A stretch of 64,000 nucleotides of DNA from Pseudoduganella umbonata (GCF_014192225.1 NZ_JACHXS010000004.1:248001-312000), one strand, 5' to 3'. Counted from the first letter of the stretch, positions 1 to 9,053 are shown. The notes: generated from the letters alone by a model not told the origin. A program made the numbers and translations.

Positions 1-2
1 TC

Positions 3-410
3 GACTACGCGGCCGGCGCGGACGTGCTGCGCCAGGTCGTCGCCGAGCACTTTGCCCAGCAAGGCGGCGAATGGGACCTGCGCGTCCAGCTTTGCACCAA
101 CATCGAGGAAATGCCGGTCGAGGATGCCTCGGGCGAATGGCCGGAAGACCTGAGCCCTTACGTGACCGTGGCGCGCGTCGTGGCGCCGCCGCAGATCGGC
201 TGGAGCGAGGCGCTCTCCGAGGCAGTCGACGACGGCATGAGCTTCTCGGTCTGGCACGGCCTGGCCGCGCACCGGCCGCTGGGTTCCATCAACCGCGTGC
301 GCAAGGCGGCCTACGAGATGTCGTCGAAACTGCGCGCCCGGCGCCGCGGCGAGGCGATCGTCGAACCCGAATCGCTGGACGGGCTGCCGTTCGATCACAA
401 GGCGCACTGA
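3..410 (+). CDS. catalase-family protein, C-terminal part (5' end outside window)
   Basis: Open from the first complete codon at base 3 to TGA at 408-410, giving 135 residues of a C-terminus; the start lies upstream of the window. The stretch with QLCTNIEEMPVEDAS, WPEDLSPYVTVARV and HRPLGSINRVRKAAYE resembles the C-terminal part of the catalase-like heme protein family (SrpA-like small catalases), where the HRPLG motif is characteristic. The heme-binding Tyr and catalytic His would be further upstream and cannot be checked here. The family assignment rests on remembered similarity only. It is followed by a tandem palindromic repeat rather than an ordinary terminator. Confidence 0.7.
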   Translation, partial: DYAAGADVLRQVVAEHFAQQGGEWDLRVQLCTNIEEMPVEDASGEWPEDLSPYVTVARVVAPPQIGWSEALSEAVDDGMSFSVWHGLAAHRPLGSINRVRKAAYEMSSKLRARRRGEAIVEPESLDGLPFDHKAH

Positions 411-436
411 CGCATCCAGCGCCGCCGGCACCGGTT

Positions 437-672
437 GCCGAGCCCGTGTCCTCGTGCCTGGCACCGGGACACGGGCTCGGCAGCAATCATCCCACCGAAA
501 TTTCCCGACGAATCCCGGCTCCTGCATGGCTGAGCCCGTGTCAGCGTGCCTGGCACCGGAACACGGGCTCGGCTGCAGTCCCCCCACCGATATTTCCCGA
601 CGATTCCGGGTTCCTGCCTGGCTGAGCCCGTGTCACCGTGCCTGGCACCGGTACACGGGCTCGGCAGCAGTC
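437..672. repeat. three tandem 93-bp units, each with a GAGCCCGTGT/ACACGGGCTC palindrome
   Basis: Three near-identical units start at about 437, 530 and 622. Each has a left arm GAGCCCGTGT, a loop containing GTGCCTGGCACCG, and a right arm ACACGGGCTCGGC. The DNA between palindromes is also conserved (CCCACCGA, TTTCCCGACGA), so the true tandem unit is about 93 bp. A fourth, diverged copy of the palindrome lies inside the CobN-like gene at 61334-61391. The element sits between the catalase-family stop and the S9 peptidase. It can form strong hairpins and may end or buffer transcription. Confidence 0.85.
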
Positions 673-753
673 ATCCGGCGGAATGCATTTGCTATCATGC
701 GCGCCTTGGCCGGCGCGCGCCGGCCTCCCCTTTTTGAAGATCGGAGAAACCGG

Positions 754-2826
754 ATGACCCTACGCCTGCTGGCAACCAGCGCCGCTCTCGCGGCGGTTGC
801 CTTATCGGCCGCCCCACTCGCGATGGCGGCGCCACGCGGCCTCACCATCGAAGACTTGGCGAGCATGGAGCGCGTCGGCAGCCCCGTGCTGTCGCCCGAC
901 GCCTCGCGCGTCGTCTACACCGTGCGCAGCACCAGCCTGGAAAAGAACCGCGGCACGACCCAGCTGTGGATGATCGACCTGCGCGCAGCGACGCAGTCCA
1001 CTCCTCCAGCCCCGCAGCAGCTCACGTCCCACGATGCGAGCAGCCTCGACCCCGAATGGTCGGCCAGCGGCGACGCCGTCTATTTCCTGTCCAGCCGCTC
1101 CGGCTCGTCGCAGGTGTGGCGCTTGCCGGCAGGCGGCGGCGAAGCCGTCAGGGTGACGGACCTGCCGCTCGATGTCGACAGCTTCCACGTCTCCCCGAAG
1201 GGCGATCGCCTGGCGGTAACGCTGGCCGTGTTCCGCGATTGCGCCGACCTGGCCTGCACGAAGAAGCGCAACGACGAGCGCGCCGCCGGCAAGGCCACCG
1301 GCAAGCTGTACGACCAGATGTTCGTGCGCCACTGGGATACGTGGGCGGACGGCAAGCGCAACGTGCTGTACTCGGTGCCCCTGGGTTCCACCCCTGCCGC
1401 CAGCGCGGTCAGCCTGTCCGGCACGCTCGATGGCGACATCACCAGCAAGCCGTTCGGCGACCGCGGCGAATATACGTTCAGCCCCGACGGCCAGCGCATC
1501 GTGTTCTCCGTGCGCGTGGCGGGCAGCAGCGAAGCCTGGTCGACCAACTTCGACCTGTATGAGGTGCCGGCCGCCGGCGGCGCCGCGCCGCGCAACCTGA
1601 CGGCCGACAATCCCGCCTGGGACACCAAGCCGCAATTCTCCCCGGACGGCAAGACCCTCGCCTACCTCGCGATGAAGCGCCCCGGCTTCGAAGCGGACCG
1701 CTTCCACATGATCCTGCAGGACGTTGCCACCGGCAAGAAGCGCGTGCTGGCCGAGAGCTGGGACCGTTCGATCGCCGACTACCGCTGGCGCCCGGACGGC
1801 AAGGCGCTGCTGGCCAACGCCGACGATATCGGCAACCACCGCCTGTTCTCGCTCGACGTCGCCAGCGGCAAGGTCGCCGCGCTGACGGACAAGGGCTATG
1901 TCGCGGAATTCGATGCGAAGCGCGATACCGTCGTCATGGCGCAGAACAGCCTGCACGATGGCGCCCAGCTGTACAAGCTGGCCGGCGGCAAGGCCATCCA
2001 GCTGACGCAGGCGAACCGCGAGCGCCTGGCCGGCGTGAAGATGGGCGAGTATGAACAGTTCTCGTTCGCCGGCGCCAATGGCGAGAGGGTCTACGGCTAT
2101 GTGATGAAGCCGTGGAATGCGGAGCCGGGCAGGAAGTACCCGGTGGCCTTCCTCGTGCACGGCGGCCCGCAGGGCAGCTTCGGCAACGCGTGGAGCTACC
2201 GCTGGAACCCGCAGGTGTATGCCGGCGCCGGCTACGCGACAGTGTTCATCGACTTCCACGGCTCGACCGGCTATGGCCAGGCATTCACGGATTCGATCAG
2301 CGGCGACTGGGGCGGCAAGCCGCTGGAAGACCTGAAGAAGGGCCTCGCCGCGGCCGGCCAGAAGTATCCATGGCTCGACACGGCGAACGCCTGCGCGCTG
2401 GGTGCCTCGTACGGCGGCTACATGATGAACTGGATCGAGGGTAACTGGAGCGACAGCTTCAAGTGCATCGTCAACCACGACGGCGTGTTCGACCAGCGCG
2501 GCATGGGTTACTCGACCGAGGAACTGTGGTTCACCGAATGGGAAAACGGCGGCACGCCTTACGCCAACCCGGAAGGCTACGAGAAATTCAACCCGGTGCA
2601 CCATGTGGCGAAGTGGAAGACGCCGATGCTGGTGATCCAGGGCGACCTGGACTTCCGCATCCCGACCGCCCAGGCGCTGGGCACCTTCACCGCGCTGCAG
2701 CGGCAGGGCATCAAGTCGAAGCTGCTGGTATTCCCGGACGAGAACCACTGGGTACTGAAGCCGGCCAATTCGATCCAGTGGCATCACACGGTGATCGGCT
2801 GGCTCGATGAACACCTGAAGAAGTGA
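754..2826 (+). CDS. S9 family serine peptidase (prolyl oligopeptidase / dipeptidyl aminopeptidase-like), exported
   Basis: Hydrolyses peptides, probably in the periplasm. The 690-residue protein begins with a signal peptide (MTLRLLATSAALAAVALS, AMA-type cleavage site). An N-terminal beta-propeller with WD40-like PD40 repeats (LSPDASRVVYTV, FSPDGQRIVFSV, FSPDGKTLAYLA) is followed by an alpha/beta-hydrolase domain. The catalytic triad is readable: Ser552 in GASYGGYM, Asp633 in GDLDFRIP and His665 in DENHW. The frame stays open to base 454, but the ATG at 754 is chosen because it is preceded by GGAG and starts the signal peptide; the upstream reading is palindromic repeat DNA. It is monocistronic or paired with the VOC gene 61 bp downstream. 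Confidence 0.92.
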   Translation: MTLRLLATSAALAAVALSAAPLAMAAPRGLTIEDLASMERVGSPVLSPDASRVVYTVRSTSLEKNRGTTQLWMIDLRAATQSTPPAPQQLTSHDASSLDPEWSASGDAVYFLSSRSGSSQVWRLPAGGGEAVRVTDLPLDVDSFHVSPKGDRLAVTLAVFRDCADLACTKKRNDERAAGKATGKLYDQMFVRHWDTWADGKRNVLYSVPLGSTPAASAVSLSGTLDGDITSKPFGDRGEYTFSPDGQRIVFSVRVAGSSEAWSTNFDLYEVPAAGGAAPRNLTADNPAWDTKPQFSPDGKTLAYLAMKRPGFEADRFHMILQDVATGKKRVLAESWDRSIADYRWRPDGKALLANADDIGNHRLFSLDVASGKVAALTDKGYVAEFDAKRDTVVMAQNSLHDGAQLYKLAGGKAIQLTQANRERLAGVKMGEYEQFSFAGANGERVYGYVMKPWNAEPGRKYPVAFLVHGGPQGSFGNAWSYRWNPQVYAGAGYATVFIDFHGSTGYGQAFTDSISGDWGGKPLEDLKKGLAAAGQKYPWLDTANACALGASYGGYMMNWIEGNWSDSFKCIVNHDGVFDQRGMGYSTEELWFTEWENGGTPYANPEGYEKFNPVHHVAKWKTPMLVIQGDLDFRIPTAQALGTFTALQRQGIKSKLLVFPDENHWVLKPANSIQWHHTVIGWLDEHLKK

Positions 2827-2887
2827 CATGCCCGGCCGGACGGCAGCCGCCATCCGGCCGATTCAACCCACGCTGACAAGGACGCCG

Positions 2888-3271
2888 ATGCTCAAGAGAA
2901 TCCACCACGCCGCCATCATCTGCTCCGACTATGCGCGCTCCAGGCATTTCTACACCAGGGTGCTCGGCTTGTCCGTCGTTGCCGAGAACTACCGTGAGGC
3001 GCGGCAATCCTTCAAGCTGGACCTGCGACTGCCGGACGGCTCCCAGGTCGAACTATTTTCCTTCCCCCTTGCGCCCGAGCGCCCTTCGTATCCGGAAGCG
3101 CGCGGCTTGCGCCACCTGGCCTTCGCGGTCGACGATGTCGAGGAATGCAAGGCGCATCTTGAACGGCAGGGCGTGGCCGTCGAGCCGGTCCGCATCGATG
3201 AATACACCGGCAAGCGCTTCACGTTCTTCGCCGACCCCGATGGCCTGCCGCTGGAGCTGTACGAAGGCTGA
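2888..3271 (+). CDS. VOC / glyoxalase-I-like metalloprotein (SMU1112c/YaeR type)
   Basis: A 127-residue single-domain vicinal-oxygen-chelate protein. Putative metal ligands include the N-terminal His of KRIHHAAIICSDY, Glu of QVELFSFP, the His of LRHLAFAVDD and the Glu of LPLELYEG, in the order expected for the fold. Length and the ending DPDGLPLELYE match the YaeR/GloA2 subgroup, whose substrate is not settled. The start at 2888 is chosen because the open frame before it has no family resemblance. It follows the S9 peptidase on the same strand and is closed by the hairpin at 3312-3352. Confidence 0.85.
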   Translation: MLKRIHHAAIICSDYARSRHFYTRVLGLSVVAENYREARQSFKLDLRLPDGSQVELFSFPLAPERPSYPEARGLRHLAFAVDDVEECKAHLERQGVAVEPVRIDEYTGKRFTFFADPDGLPLELYEG

Positions 3272-3311
3272 GGGCCGGCCGGGTCCCGGCGCGACCGCCC
3301 TCGCCCGCCAT

Positions 3312-3352
3312 AAAAAATCCCCTTCCGTGCCAGGCCCGGAAGGGGATTTTTT
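3312..3352. terminator. bidirectional rho-independent terminator
   Basis: AAAAAATCCCCTTCCG, a short loop, then CGGAAGGGGATTTTTT: an 11-bp GC-rich stem flanked by an A tract on the left and a T tract on the right. It lies between the convergent VOC gene (ending 3271) and mqo (ending 3381), so it can serve both strands. Confidence 0.92.
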
Positions 3353-3380
3353 CATACCCGGGCCAGGGCCCGTGACGGGG

Positions 3381-4979
3381 TTATTTCGCTGCCTGCTGCT
3401 CCGCGGCCGGCACGTCCAGCGTGATCGCCTTCAGGCCCAGCACGGTGCTGCTCTGCTGGCGGATCTGGTTCGCGTAGGCCGGATCGGGATTCAGCTTGCG
3501 GCCATACGACGGCACCATTTCCTTCATCTTCGCCTGCCATTCCGGCGTTGCCAGCTGGGCCTTGAACGACGACTTCTCGATCACTTTCAGCATGATCGGC
3601 GCGGCGGTCGAGGCGCCGGGCGACGCGCCCAGCAGCGCGCTCATGGTACCGTCGGCGGAGCTGACCACTTCGGTGCCGAACTGCAGCAGGCCGCCCTTTT
3701 TCGGATCGTCCTTGACGATCTGCACGCGCTGGCCGGCGTTGACCAGCGTCCAGTCTTCCAGTTTCGCTTCCGGCAGGTAGTCGCGCAGCGTGGCCAGGCG
3801 GTCTTCCGGCGATTGCATCACCTGCTCGACCAGGTACTTCGTCAGCGGGATATTGTCATAGCCGGCCTGCATCATCGGCCTGACGTTGTCGCTGCCGACG
3901 GACGCCGGCAGGTCGATCCACGAACCGTTCTTCAGGAACTTCGTCGAGAACGTGGCGAACGGGCCGAACAACAGCGCCTGCTTGCCGTCGATGATGCGGG
4001 TATCCAGGTGCGGCACCGACATCGGCGGCGAACCCACGGATGCCTTGCCGTACACCTTCGCGTAGTGCTGCTTGATCAGTTCGGGATTGGTCGTGACGAG
4101 CCACTGGCCGCCGACCGGCACGCCGCCGAAGCCCTTCGCTTCGGGAATGCCGCTCTTTTCCAGCAACGGCAGCGAGCCGCCGCCGGCGCCGATGAAGACG
4201 AACTTCGCGCGCACCGTCTTCAGCGAATTGTCGGCGAGGTTCTTGACCGTCACGTTCCAGTTGCCGTCGTTACCGCGCTTGATGTCTTCGACCTGGTGGC
4301 GCAGCGACAGCGTCATGCCGCCCTTCTCGGTCAGGTGCTTCACCATGCTGCGCGTGAGCGTGCCGTAGTTGACGTCGGTGCCGATTTCCATCCGCGTCGC
4401 CGCCACTTTCTGGTTCTTGTCGCGGCCATTCATCACCAGCGGAATCCACTGGCGCAGCTGTTCCTGGTCTTCCGTATAGACCATGCCCTTGAACAGGTTT
4501 TCCTTCTGCAGGGCAGCGTAGCGCTTCTTCAGGTAGGCGATGTTCTCGTCGCCCCATACGAACGACATGTGCGGCACGTTGTTGATGAAGGTGCGCGGAT
4601 CGCCCAGGTAGCCCTTCTGCACCTGGTAGGCCCAGAACTGCTTGGACACTTCGAACTGCTCGTTGATGTCGACGGCCTTCTTGGTCTCGATGCCGCCGTC
4701 CGGCGTTTCCGGTGTGTAGTTCAGCTCCGCGAAACCGGAGTGGCCGGTACCGGCGTTATTCATCGCGTCGGAGCTCTCGGCCGACACCGAATCGAGGCGT
4801 TCGAACATCTGCATGGTCAGGCCGGGCTGCAGCTCATGGAGCATCGTGCCAAGGGTGGCGCTCATGACGCCCGCGCCGACCAGTACCACGTCGACCGGCT
4901 TGTCCGCCGACGGCGGCGGCGACTTGGTGCAGGATGAAAGGATGAAACAAGATAACAGGACTACAAGCGATCTACGCAT
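3381..4979 (-). CDS. mqo: malate:quinone oxidoreductase with lipoprotein-like N-terminus
   Basis: Oxidises malate to oxaloacetate and passes electrons to quinone, bypassing NAD-linked malate dehydrogenase in the TCA cycle. From ATG at 4979 it is 532 residues, near the usual length. The FAD dinucleotide fold is [16 protein letters not shown] at about residues 29-44; further family sequence includes [17 protein letters not shown] and [13 protein letters not shown]. The odd part is the first 20 residues: [10 protein letters not shown] followed by CFILSSC, a hydrophobic stretch with a lipobox-like LSSC (Cys17), then SPPPSADKP before the FAD domain. Ordinary Mqo is a cytoplasmic peripheral membrane protein. 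An upstream in-frame ATG at 5045 gives an unconvincing Cys-rich extension and was not used. Confidence 0.93.
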   Translation of the reverse strand: MRRSLVVLLSCFILSSCTKSPPPSADKPVDVVLVGAGVMSATLGTMLHELQPGLTMQMFERLDSVSAESSDAMNNAGTGHSGFAELNYTPETPDGGIETKKAVDINEQFEVSKQFWAYQVQKGYLGDPRTFINNVPHMSFVWGDENIAYLKKRYAALQKENLFKGMVYTEDQEQLRQWIPLVMNGRDKNQKVAATRMEIGTDVNYGTLTRSMVKHLTEKGGMTLSLRHQVEDIKRGNDGNWNVTVKNLADNSLKTVRAKFVFIGAGGGSLPLLEKSGIPEAKGFGGVPVGGQWLVTTNPELIKQHYAKVYGKASVGSPPMSVPHLDTRIIDGKQALLFGPFATFSTKFLKNGSWIDLPASVGSDNVRPMMQAGYDNIPLTKYLVEQVMQSPEDRLATLRDYLPEAKLEDWTLVNAGQRVQIVKDDPKKGGLLQFGTEVVSSADGTMSALLGASPGASTAAPIMLKVIEKSSFKAQLATPEWQAKMKEMVPSYGRKLNPDPAYANQIRQQSSTVLGLKAITLDVPAAEQQAAK

Positions 4980-5350
4980 GATTGGTATTACCTGGACAAT
5001 ATGGCAATGCCGGCAATACCGGCATCGGCCAAGATCTGGTTGCAAAAAACTTCAATGGCTCCTTGCGGCATACTTCCGGCAGACCCGGTGGGCCGGCCAA
5101 AAAAATTCCGGAAAGAGCGTGCGGCCACGAAGATCGGGCAACACGACGCACAGCGGAAGCAACGTCACGGAGCGATACAGGAACTGGATCGATCAGCCAT
5201 GACAGAAGACAGGCGGCAAACGACGGCGTGCCGCTTCCGGCATGCGGAAGGCACGTGATCGTTCCGGCGTCTATTGAAGGTACAAGGCCCGGTGGAGGGC
5301 GACGAATCTTAGGCCGCGAGGCGGCATGTCACCTATTCGGGATAATACTT
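4980..5350. other. non-coding stretch upstream of mqo
   Basis: No convincing gene. The part next to the mqo start contains imperfect copies of GCCGGCATTGCC/GGCAATACCGGCAT that can pair, probably in the mqo 5' region. The rest, to the tandem repeat at 5351, shows no recognisable feature. Open frames here have no codon-usage or family support. Confidence 0.5.
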
Positions 5351-5429
5351 AGGTCCTCTATAAGACCCGCAGGTCCTCTACAAGACCCGCCGGTCTTTAT
5401 AAGCCCTTGGGTCTTCTATGAGTCCCTTG
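5351..5429. repeat. four ~20-bp imperfect tandem repeats downstream of senA
   Basis: Units: AGGTCCTCTATAAGACCCGC at 5351, the same with one change at 5371, then two degenerate 19-20 bp units at 5391 and 5410 (CGGTCTTTATAAGCCCTTG, GGTCTTCTATGAGTCCCTTG). Each unit has GGTC near one end and GACC or a decayed form near the other, so each is also a weak palindrome. The array lies 68 bp past the senA stop codon. Confidence 0.8.
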
Positions 5430-5497
5430 GGTCCGGCGCAAGCCCCCTTCCCTGCATGCGGCCTGGACATCCGGATCGCCCCTGCCCGGCGATCGGG

Positions 5498-6700
5498 CTA
5501 GTCCCAGGCGCACGTCCTGAAGCCGCAGAAGATATCGTCCCGCTCGGGCATGAAGAAATTGCGGAATTTCGCTGAGCCGAAGCGCGATGGCGTGGCAAAC
5601 GACGCTCCGCGCAGTACCTGGTGCGTGCCGAACCACGGTGCCGAATACTCGCGGTAGCGGTCCGCGGTGAAACCGGGATAGGGCTCGAACGGCGAGGCTG
5701 TCCATTCCCACAGCTGCCCCCAGCGGAACGCCGGGTGGCCATGCAGCGCGGCGAATTCCCATTCCGCCTCCGTCGGCAGCCGGCGGCCGGCCCACGCGCA
5801 GTAAGCCTGCGCCTCGTACAGGCTCACGTGCCGCACCGGTTCGTCCGGATTCAGCATGGCCGGGCGGCCGAAACGCACGGTACGCCAGCCGCCGCCGTCG
5901 CGCTGCCAGTAGCGCGGCGCGGAACGCTCCTGCCGCATCAGCCACGCGGCCCCCCCCGTGCTCCAGAATTGCCGGTTGTCGTAGCCCCCATCGGCGATGA
6001 AATCCATGTACCGGGCATTGGTCACCAGGCCGGCATCCATGTGGAACGGCGCCACGTAGACCGGATGCGCGACCTTTTCGTTGTCGAACACGAAGCCGGC
6101 GGTATCGGCCGCGCAGCCCTGCTGCAGGGTGCCGCCCGGGAAGCGGATGCTGCCGCGGTCAGCGGACGCAGGTTCATCGTGCGCCAGGTGCGCCGGCGCA
6201 TCCAGGCCGAGCGTCTGCAGCGTGTAAAGGTACGCTTCGCCATGCATGTCCTCGTGCGCCAGCGCCAGGCGGTACGGGTACAGCGCCTCGTCGGTATTGG
6301 CCTCGCGCGACAGCTTGTCGACCACGCGGTCCAGCACTTCATGGCAGTAGGTTTTGACACCGCCGGTGGTCGGCAGGTCCAGCGTCCAGCGGCTGCGGTG
6401 CGGCACGTTGGCCGAATCGAACCAGTCGTCGCCCTTGGTCAGCAGCGAGGCGAACTGCGCATCCGCCGGGTGGCTCGACAGTGCCTCGCGCAGGATGAAC
6501 CATTCGGCGAACCAGGCCGTATGGCCCAGCTCCCACAACGGCGGATTGACAATGCGAAGCTGCGGCACGTTGCGCGGCACGTCCATGCCGGCGGCCGCGA
6601 AACAGTCGAACAGGGCGAGCGTATAATGCCGCGCATCCTGCATGGCCTCGGCCAGCTGCTGCGTGCGCGCGGTGCGAAAAGAGGCGGTAATGGAATTCAT
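5498..6700 (-). CDS. senA: selenoneine synthase SenA (EgtB-like non-heme iron enzyme)
   Basis: Expected to join a selenosugar to hercynine by oxidative C-Se bond formation, giving the precursor of selenoneine. The 400-residue protein has an N-terminal DinB-like domain and a C-terminal FGE-sulfatase-like domain, as in EgtB. Candidate iron ligands are His60 (WELGHTAWF), His149 and His153 (HEDMHGE). The ending [18 protein letters not shown] is typical of the SenA branch. Together with adjacent senB and selD this separates it from the true EgtB at 11312-12565. ATG 6700 fits the family N-terminus; the frame is open to 6793, which would overlap senB by 77 bp. No Shine-Dalgarno precedes 6700. The start is only 16 bp from the senB start on the other strand. 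Confidence 0.88.
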   Translation of the reverse strand: MNSITASFRTARTQQLAEAMQDARHYTLALFDCFAAAGMDVPRNVPQLRIVNPPLWELGHTAWFAEWFILREALSSHPADAQFASLLTKGDDWFDSANVPHRSRWTLDLPTTGGVKTYCHEVLDRVVDKLSREANTDEALYPYRLALAHEDMHGEAYLYTLQTLGLDAPAHLAHDEPASADRGSIRFPGGTLQQGCAADTAGFVFDNEKVAHPVYVAPFHMDAGLVTNARYMDFIADGGYDNRQFWSTGGAAWLMRQERSAPRYWQRDGGGWRTVRFGRPAMLNPDEPVRHVSLYEAQAYCAWAGRRLPTEAEWEFAALHGHPAFRWGQLWEWTASPFEPYPGFTADRYREYSAPWFGTHQVLRGASFATPSRFGSAKFRNFFMPERDDIFCGFRTCAWD

Positions 6701-6706
6701 TGAAGG

Positions 6707-6712
6707 ATTGTA
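6707..6712 (-). promoter_or_regulatory. candidate -10 box of a leaderless senA promoter
   Basis: On the minus strand the senA ATG (6700-6698) is preceded by TACAAT, a 5/6 match to the sigma-70 -10 consensus, then six bases. Transcription would start at or beside the ATG. The -35 region would lie inside the first codons of senB and is weak (TTTGCC/TTGCCG at 15-16 bp). This fits the missing Shine-Dalgarno but is inference from spacing alone. Confidence 0.35.
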
Positions 6713-6716
6713 ACCA

Positions 6717-7718
6717 ATGGCAGCTTCCGGCAAACCATCGATCTGTATCGTGAGTCCGGGCACGGCGCGCGACAACAACGGCAACTGGCACACGGCCGAC
6801 CGCTGGGCGCATTTCCTGCGCGGCGATTACGACATTGTCATCCAGGAACGATGGTCGGAACAATGGCCCGCGCCGGACCTGCTGATCGCGCTGCATGCGC
6901 GCCGCTCCGCGCCGTCGCTGGCTGATTTCCGGCGGCATTACCCTGACCGGCCGGCGCTGCTCGTGCTGACGGGCACCGACGTCTACCATGACATCCACCA
7001 CGATGCCGAGGCAGAAGGGGCGCTCGCCTTGGCCGATGCGCTGGTGGTGCTGCAACCGGCGGCGCTGGACGAACTGCCGGACGCCATCCGGCCGAATGCC
7101 CACGTGATCTACCAGTCCGCCGAAGCGCTGGCACCGCTGCCCGGCCTGCCCGGCCGTCAAGACATCACGATGGCCGGCCACCTGCGCGGCGTAAAGGATC
7201 CGGCCACGTTCATGCGCGCCGCGGCGCTGGTGAAGGCGCCGGATGTGTTCATGCAGCATATCGGCGCGGCACTCGATGCGGATCTCGGACGCCTCGCCGA
7301 ACGCACCGCAGCCGATCTGGAACATTACGCCTGGCTGGGCGGCGCCTCCCGCGAGCTGACGCGCGACTGCATCCGCCGCAGCCACGCGCTGGCCATCTGC
7401 TCGACGATGGAAGGCGGCGCCAACGTCATCGTCGAGGCGATCACCAGCGGCGTGCCCGTGCTGGCCAGCGACATCAGCGGCAACCGGGGCATGCTGGGCG
7501 ACGGCTACGCGGGCTTTTTCCCGGCCGGCGACGCGGCCGCCCTGGCCCGCCTGATCGACCGCAGCGTGCAGGACGGCGCCTTCCTCGCCACCCTGCGCGC
7601 CCAATGTGCCGCCCGCGTGCCGCTGTTTGCTCCGGAGGCGGAGCGGGCAGCATTGCTGGCGCTGGTGGATAATCTGCTCCCATCGACACCCCGACACCCA
7701 ATTGGCAAAAAAACATGA
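6717..7718 (+). CDS. senB: selenosugar synthase SenB (glycosyltransferase)
   Basis: Expected to use a UDP-sugar and selenophosphate to make a 1-seleno-sugar, the selenium donor for SenA. The 333-residue protein is a GT-B-type glycosyltransferase: N-terminal [20 protein letters not shown] and [14 protein letters not shown], middle [13 protein letters not shown], and C-terminal donor-binding part [20 protein letters not shown]. This matches the family first catalogued as TIGR04348 and later named SenB. The start is supported by AAGGA ten bases upstream. Its stop overlaps the senC start (ATGA at 7715-7718), so the two are translationally coupled. It faces away from senA. Confidence 0.9.
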   Translation: MAASGKPSICIVSPGTARDNNGNWHTADRWAHFLRGDYDIVIQERWSEQWPAPDLLIALHARRSAPSLADFRRHYPDRPALLVLTGTDVYHDIHHDAEAEGALALADALVVLQPAALDELPDAIRPNAHVIYQSAEALAPLPGLPGRQDITMAGHLRGVKDPATFMRAAALVKAPDVFMQHIGAALDADLGRLAERTAADLEHYAWLGGASRELTRDCIRRSHALAICSTMEGGANVIVEAITSGVPVLASDISGNRGMLGDGYAGFFPAGDAAALARLIDRSVQDGAFLATLRAQCAARVPLFAPEAERAALLALVDNLLPSTPRHPIGKKT

Positions 7719-8764
7719 CTACTGAACCGATCAAACTCACCTCGTTTTCCCACGGCGGCGGCTGCGGCTGCAAGATCGCGCCCGGCGTGCTGTCCGAGAT
7801 CCTGAAAAATTCCAGCGGCTTCCCGGTGCCGAAGGAACTGCTGGTCGGCATCGAAACGGCCGACGACGCCGCCGTCTACCAGCTCAACGACGAGCAGGCG
7901 CTGATCGCCACCACCGATTTCTTCATGCCGATCGTCGACGACCCGTTCGACTTCGGCCGCATCGCCGCCACCAATGCGATTTCCGACGTGTACGCGATGG
8001 GCGGCACGCCGATCATGGCGCTGGCGCTGGTGGGCATGCCGATCAACAAGCTGCCGGTCGAGACGATCGGCCAGATCATCAAGGGCGGCGAGTCGATCTG
8101 CGCCGAAGCGGGCATTCCGATCGCCGGCGGCCACACGATCGATTCGGTCGAGCCGATCTACGGGCTGGTGGTGCTGGGCCTCGTGCATCCGTCGAAGATC
8201 AAGCGCAACGCCGACGCCAGGGCCGGCGACGTGCTCGTGCTGGGCAAGCCGCTGGGCGTGGGCGTGCTGTCGGCCGCGCTGAAGAAGAACCTGCTGGGCG
8301 ACGAAGGGTACGCGGCGATGATCGCCAACACCACGAAATTGAACAAGCCGGGCAAGGCGCTGTCCGAACTGCCGGGCGTGCACGCGCTGACCGACGTCAC
8401 CGGCTTCGGCCTGCTGGGCCACCTGCTGGAACTGGCGCGCGGCGCACGGCTCACCGCCAGGCTGACGATGTCGCAGATCCCGCTGCTGCCCGGCGTCGAA
8501 CAGCTGGCGCACGACGGCATCTTCACCGGCGCCTCCGGCCGCAACTGGGACGCCTATGGCAAGGACGTGACGCTGTCGTCGAACGTCACGCCGGCCCAGC
8601 ACACGCTGCTGACCGACCCGCAAACCTCGGGCGGGCTGCTGGTGTCGTGCGATCCGGCGGCAGTCGACGAGGTACTGGCCATTTTCCGCGACAACGGCTT
8701 CGAAGCCGCCGCCGTGATCGGCGAGATGACCGAGGGCGACGCCCGCGTGCAGGTCGCCGCCTGA
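7715..8764 (+). CDS. senC: selenophosphate synthetase SenC/SelD (selenide, water dikinase)
   Basis: Makes selenophosphate from selenide and ATP, the selenium donor for SenB and, in organisms that have them, for selenocysteine or selenouridine. The 349-residue protein has the SelD catalytic loop SHGGGCGCK with Cys17 and Lys20 at the canonical positions; the catalytic residue is Cys, not selenocysteine. Also present are DDAAVYQLNDEQALIATTDFF (split by the ATP/metal Asp), IAATNAISDVYAMGG and ALTDVTGFGLLGHL, all SelD signatures. The ATGA overlap with senB argues that this copy serves selenoneine. No selA, selB, selU or tRNA-Sec gene lies in the window, so whether it is the only SelD of the genome is unknown. 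Confidence 0.93.
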   Translation: MTTEPIKLTSFSHGGGCGCKIAPGVLSEILKNSSGFPVPKELLVGIETADDAAVYQLNDEQALIATTDFFMPIVDDPFDFGRIAATNAISDVYAMGGTPIMALALVGMPINKLPVETIGQIIKGGESICAEAGIPIAGGHTIDSVEPIYGLVVLGLVHPSKIKRNADARAGDVLVLGKPLGVGVLSAALKKNLLGDEGYAAMIANTTKLNKPGKALSELPGVHALTDVTGFGLLGHLLELARGARLTARLTMSQIPLLPGVEQLAHDGIFTGASGRNWDAYGKDVTLSSNVTPAQHTLLTDPQTSGGLLVSCDPAAVDEVLAIFRDNGFEAAAVIGEMTEGDARVQVAA

Positions 8765-8779
8765 CGCAGTCCAGCACGC

Positions 8780-8921
8780 AAAACCGGTGGCGCAGCACGA
8801 AACCGGTGACACGAAACCGGTGACAGGCTCCGATTTTTGGGAAACATTTCAAATTAACGGGTGTCTGTCACCGGTTTTCAGGAATGTTTCAAATTAACTG
8901 GTGTCTGTCACCGGTTTTTTT
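8780..8921. repeat. dispersed palindromic repeat, GTGACAGG / CCTGTCAC-type with CCGGTTTT ends
   Basis: Alternating copies of AAACCGGTGACAGGCTCC and GGTGTCTGTCACCGGTTTT in opposite orientation, separated by GAAACATTTCAAATTAAC-type linkers. Closely similar DNA recurs at 43118-43235. The opposed copies can form a hairpin followed by a T run (CCGGTTTTTTT at 8911-8921), so it may also end the senBC transcript. Confidence 0.85.
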
Positions 8922-9017
8922 CCAGAATGCCTGCGCAGCGGAGCGATGTTCCGCGAAACCCCTGATGCGCCACCGGTTTTAGGGCTGTGCCGATACCACG
9001 TTTGGGGCCGAATTGTC

Positions 9018-9047
9018 TTGACAATAGCAAAGCCCTTCTCTTACATT
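9018..9047 (+). promoter_or_regulatory. candidate sigma-70 promoter upstream of leuA
   Basis: TTGACA at 9018-9023 (perfect -35) and TACATT at 9042-9047 (4/6) with 18 bp between. The predicted start is near 9054, which coincides with the ATG of a leucine-rich short reading frame. It lies about 370 bp upstream of leuA and is the best promoter-like sequence in the interval. Confidence 0.55.
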
Positions 9048-9053
9048 GATGCC

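Noticed and set aside
437..672. Possible CRISPR-like array
   Set aside because: Only three units, the unit is about 93 bp, the spacers are conserved between units, and no cas gene is near.
454..753. 300-bp N-terminal extension of the S9 peptidase
   Set aside because: It reads through the palindromic tandem repeat, has no family resemblance, and the signal peptide and ribosome-binding site point to ATG 754.
802..2853. 683-codon antisense frame under the S9 peptidase
   Set aside because: Composition (runs of Ala, Arg, Gly, His, Val) is that of a shadow frame in GC-rich DNA; the opposite strand has a readable catalytic triad.
7715..7780. Selenocysteine in SenC/SelD
   Set aside because: The catalytic codon is TGC (Cys17); no in-frame TGA and no SECIS-like need.
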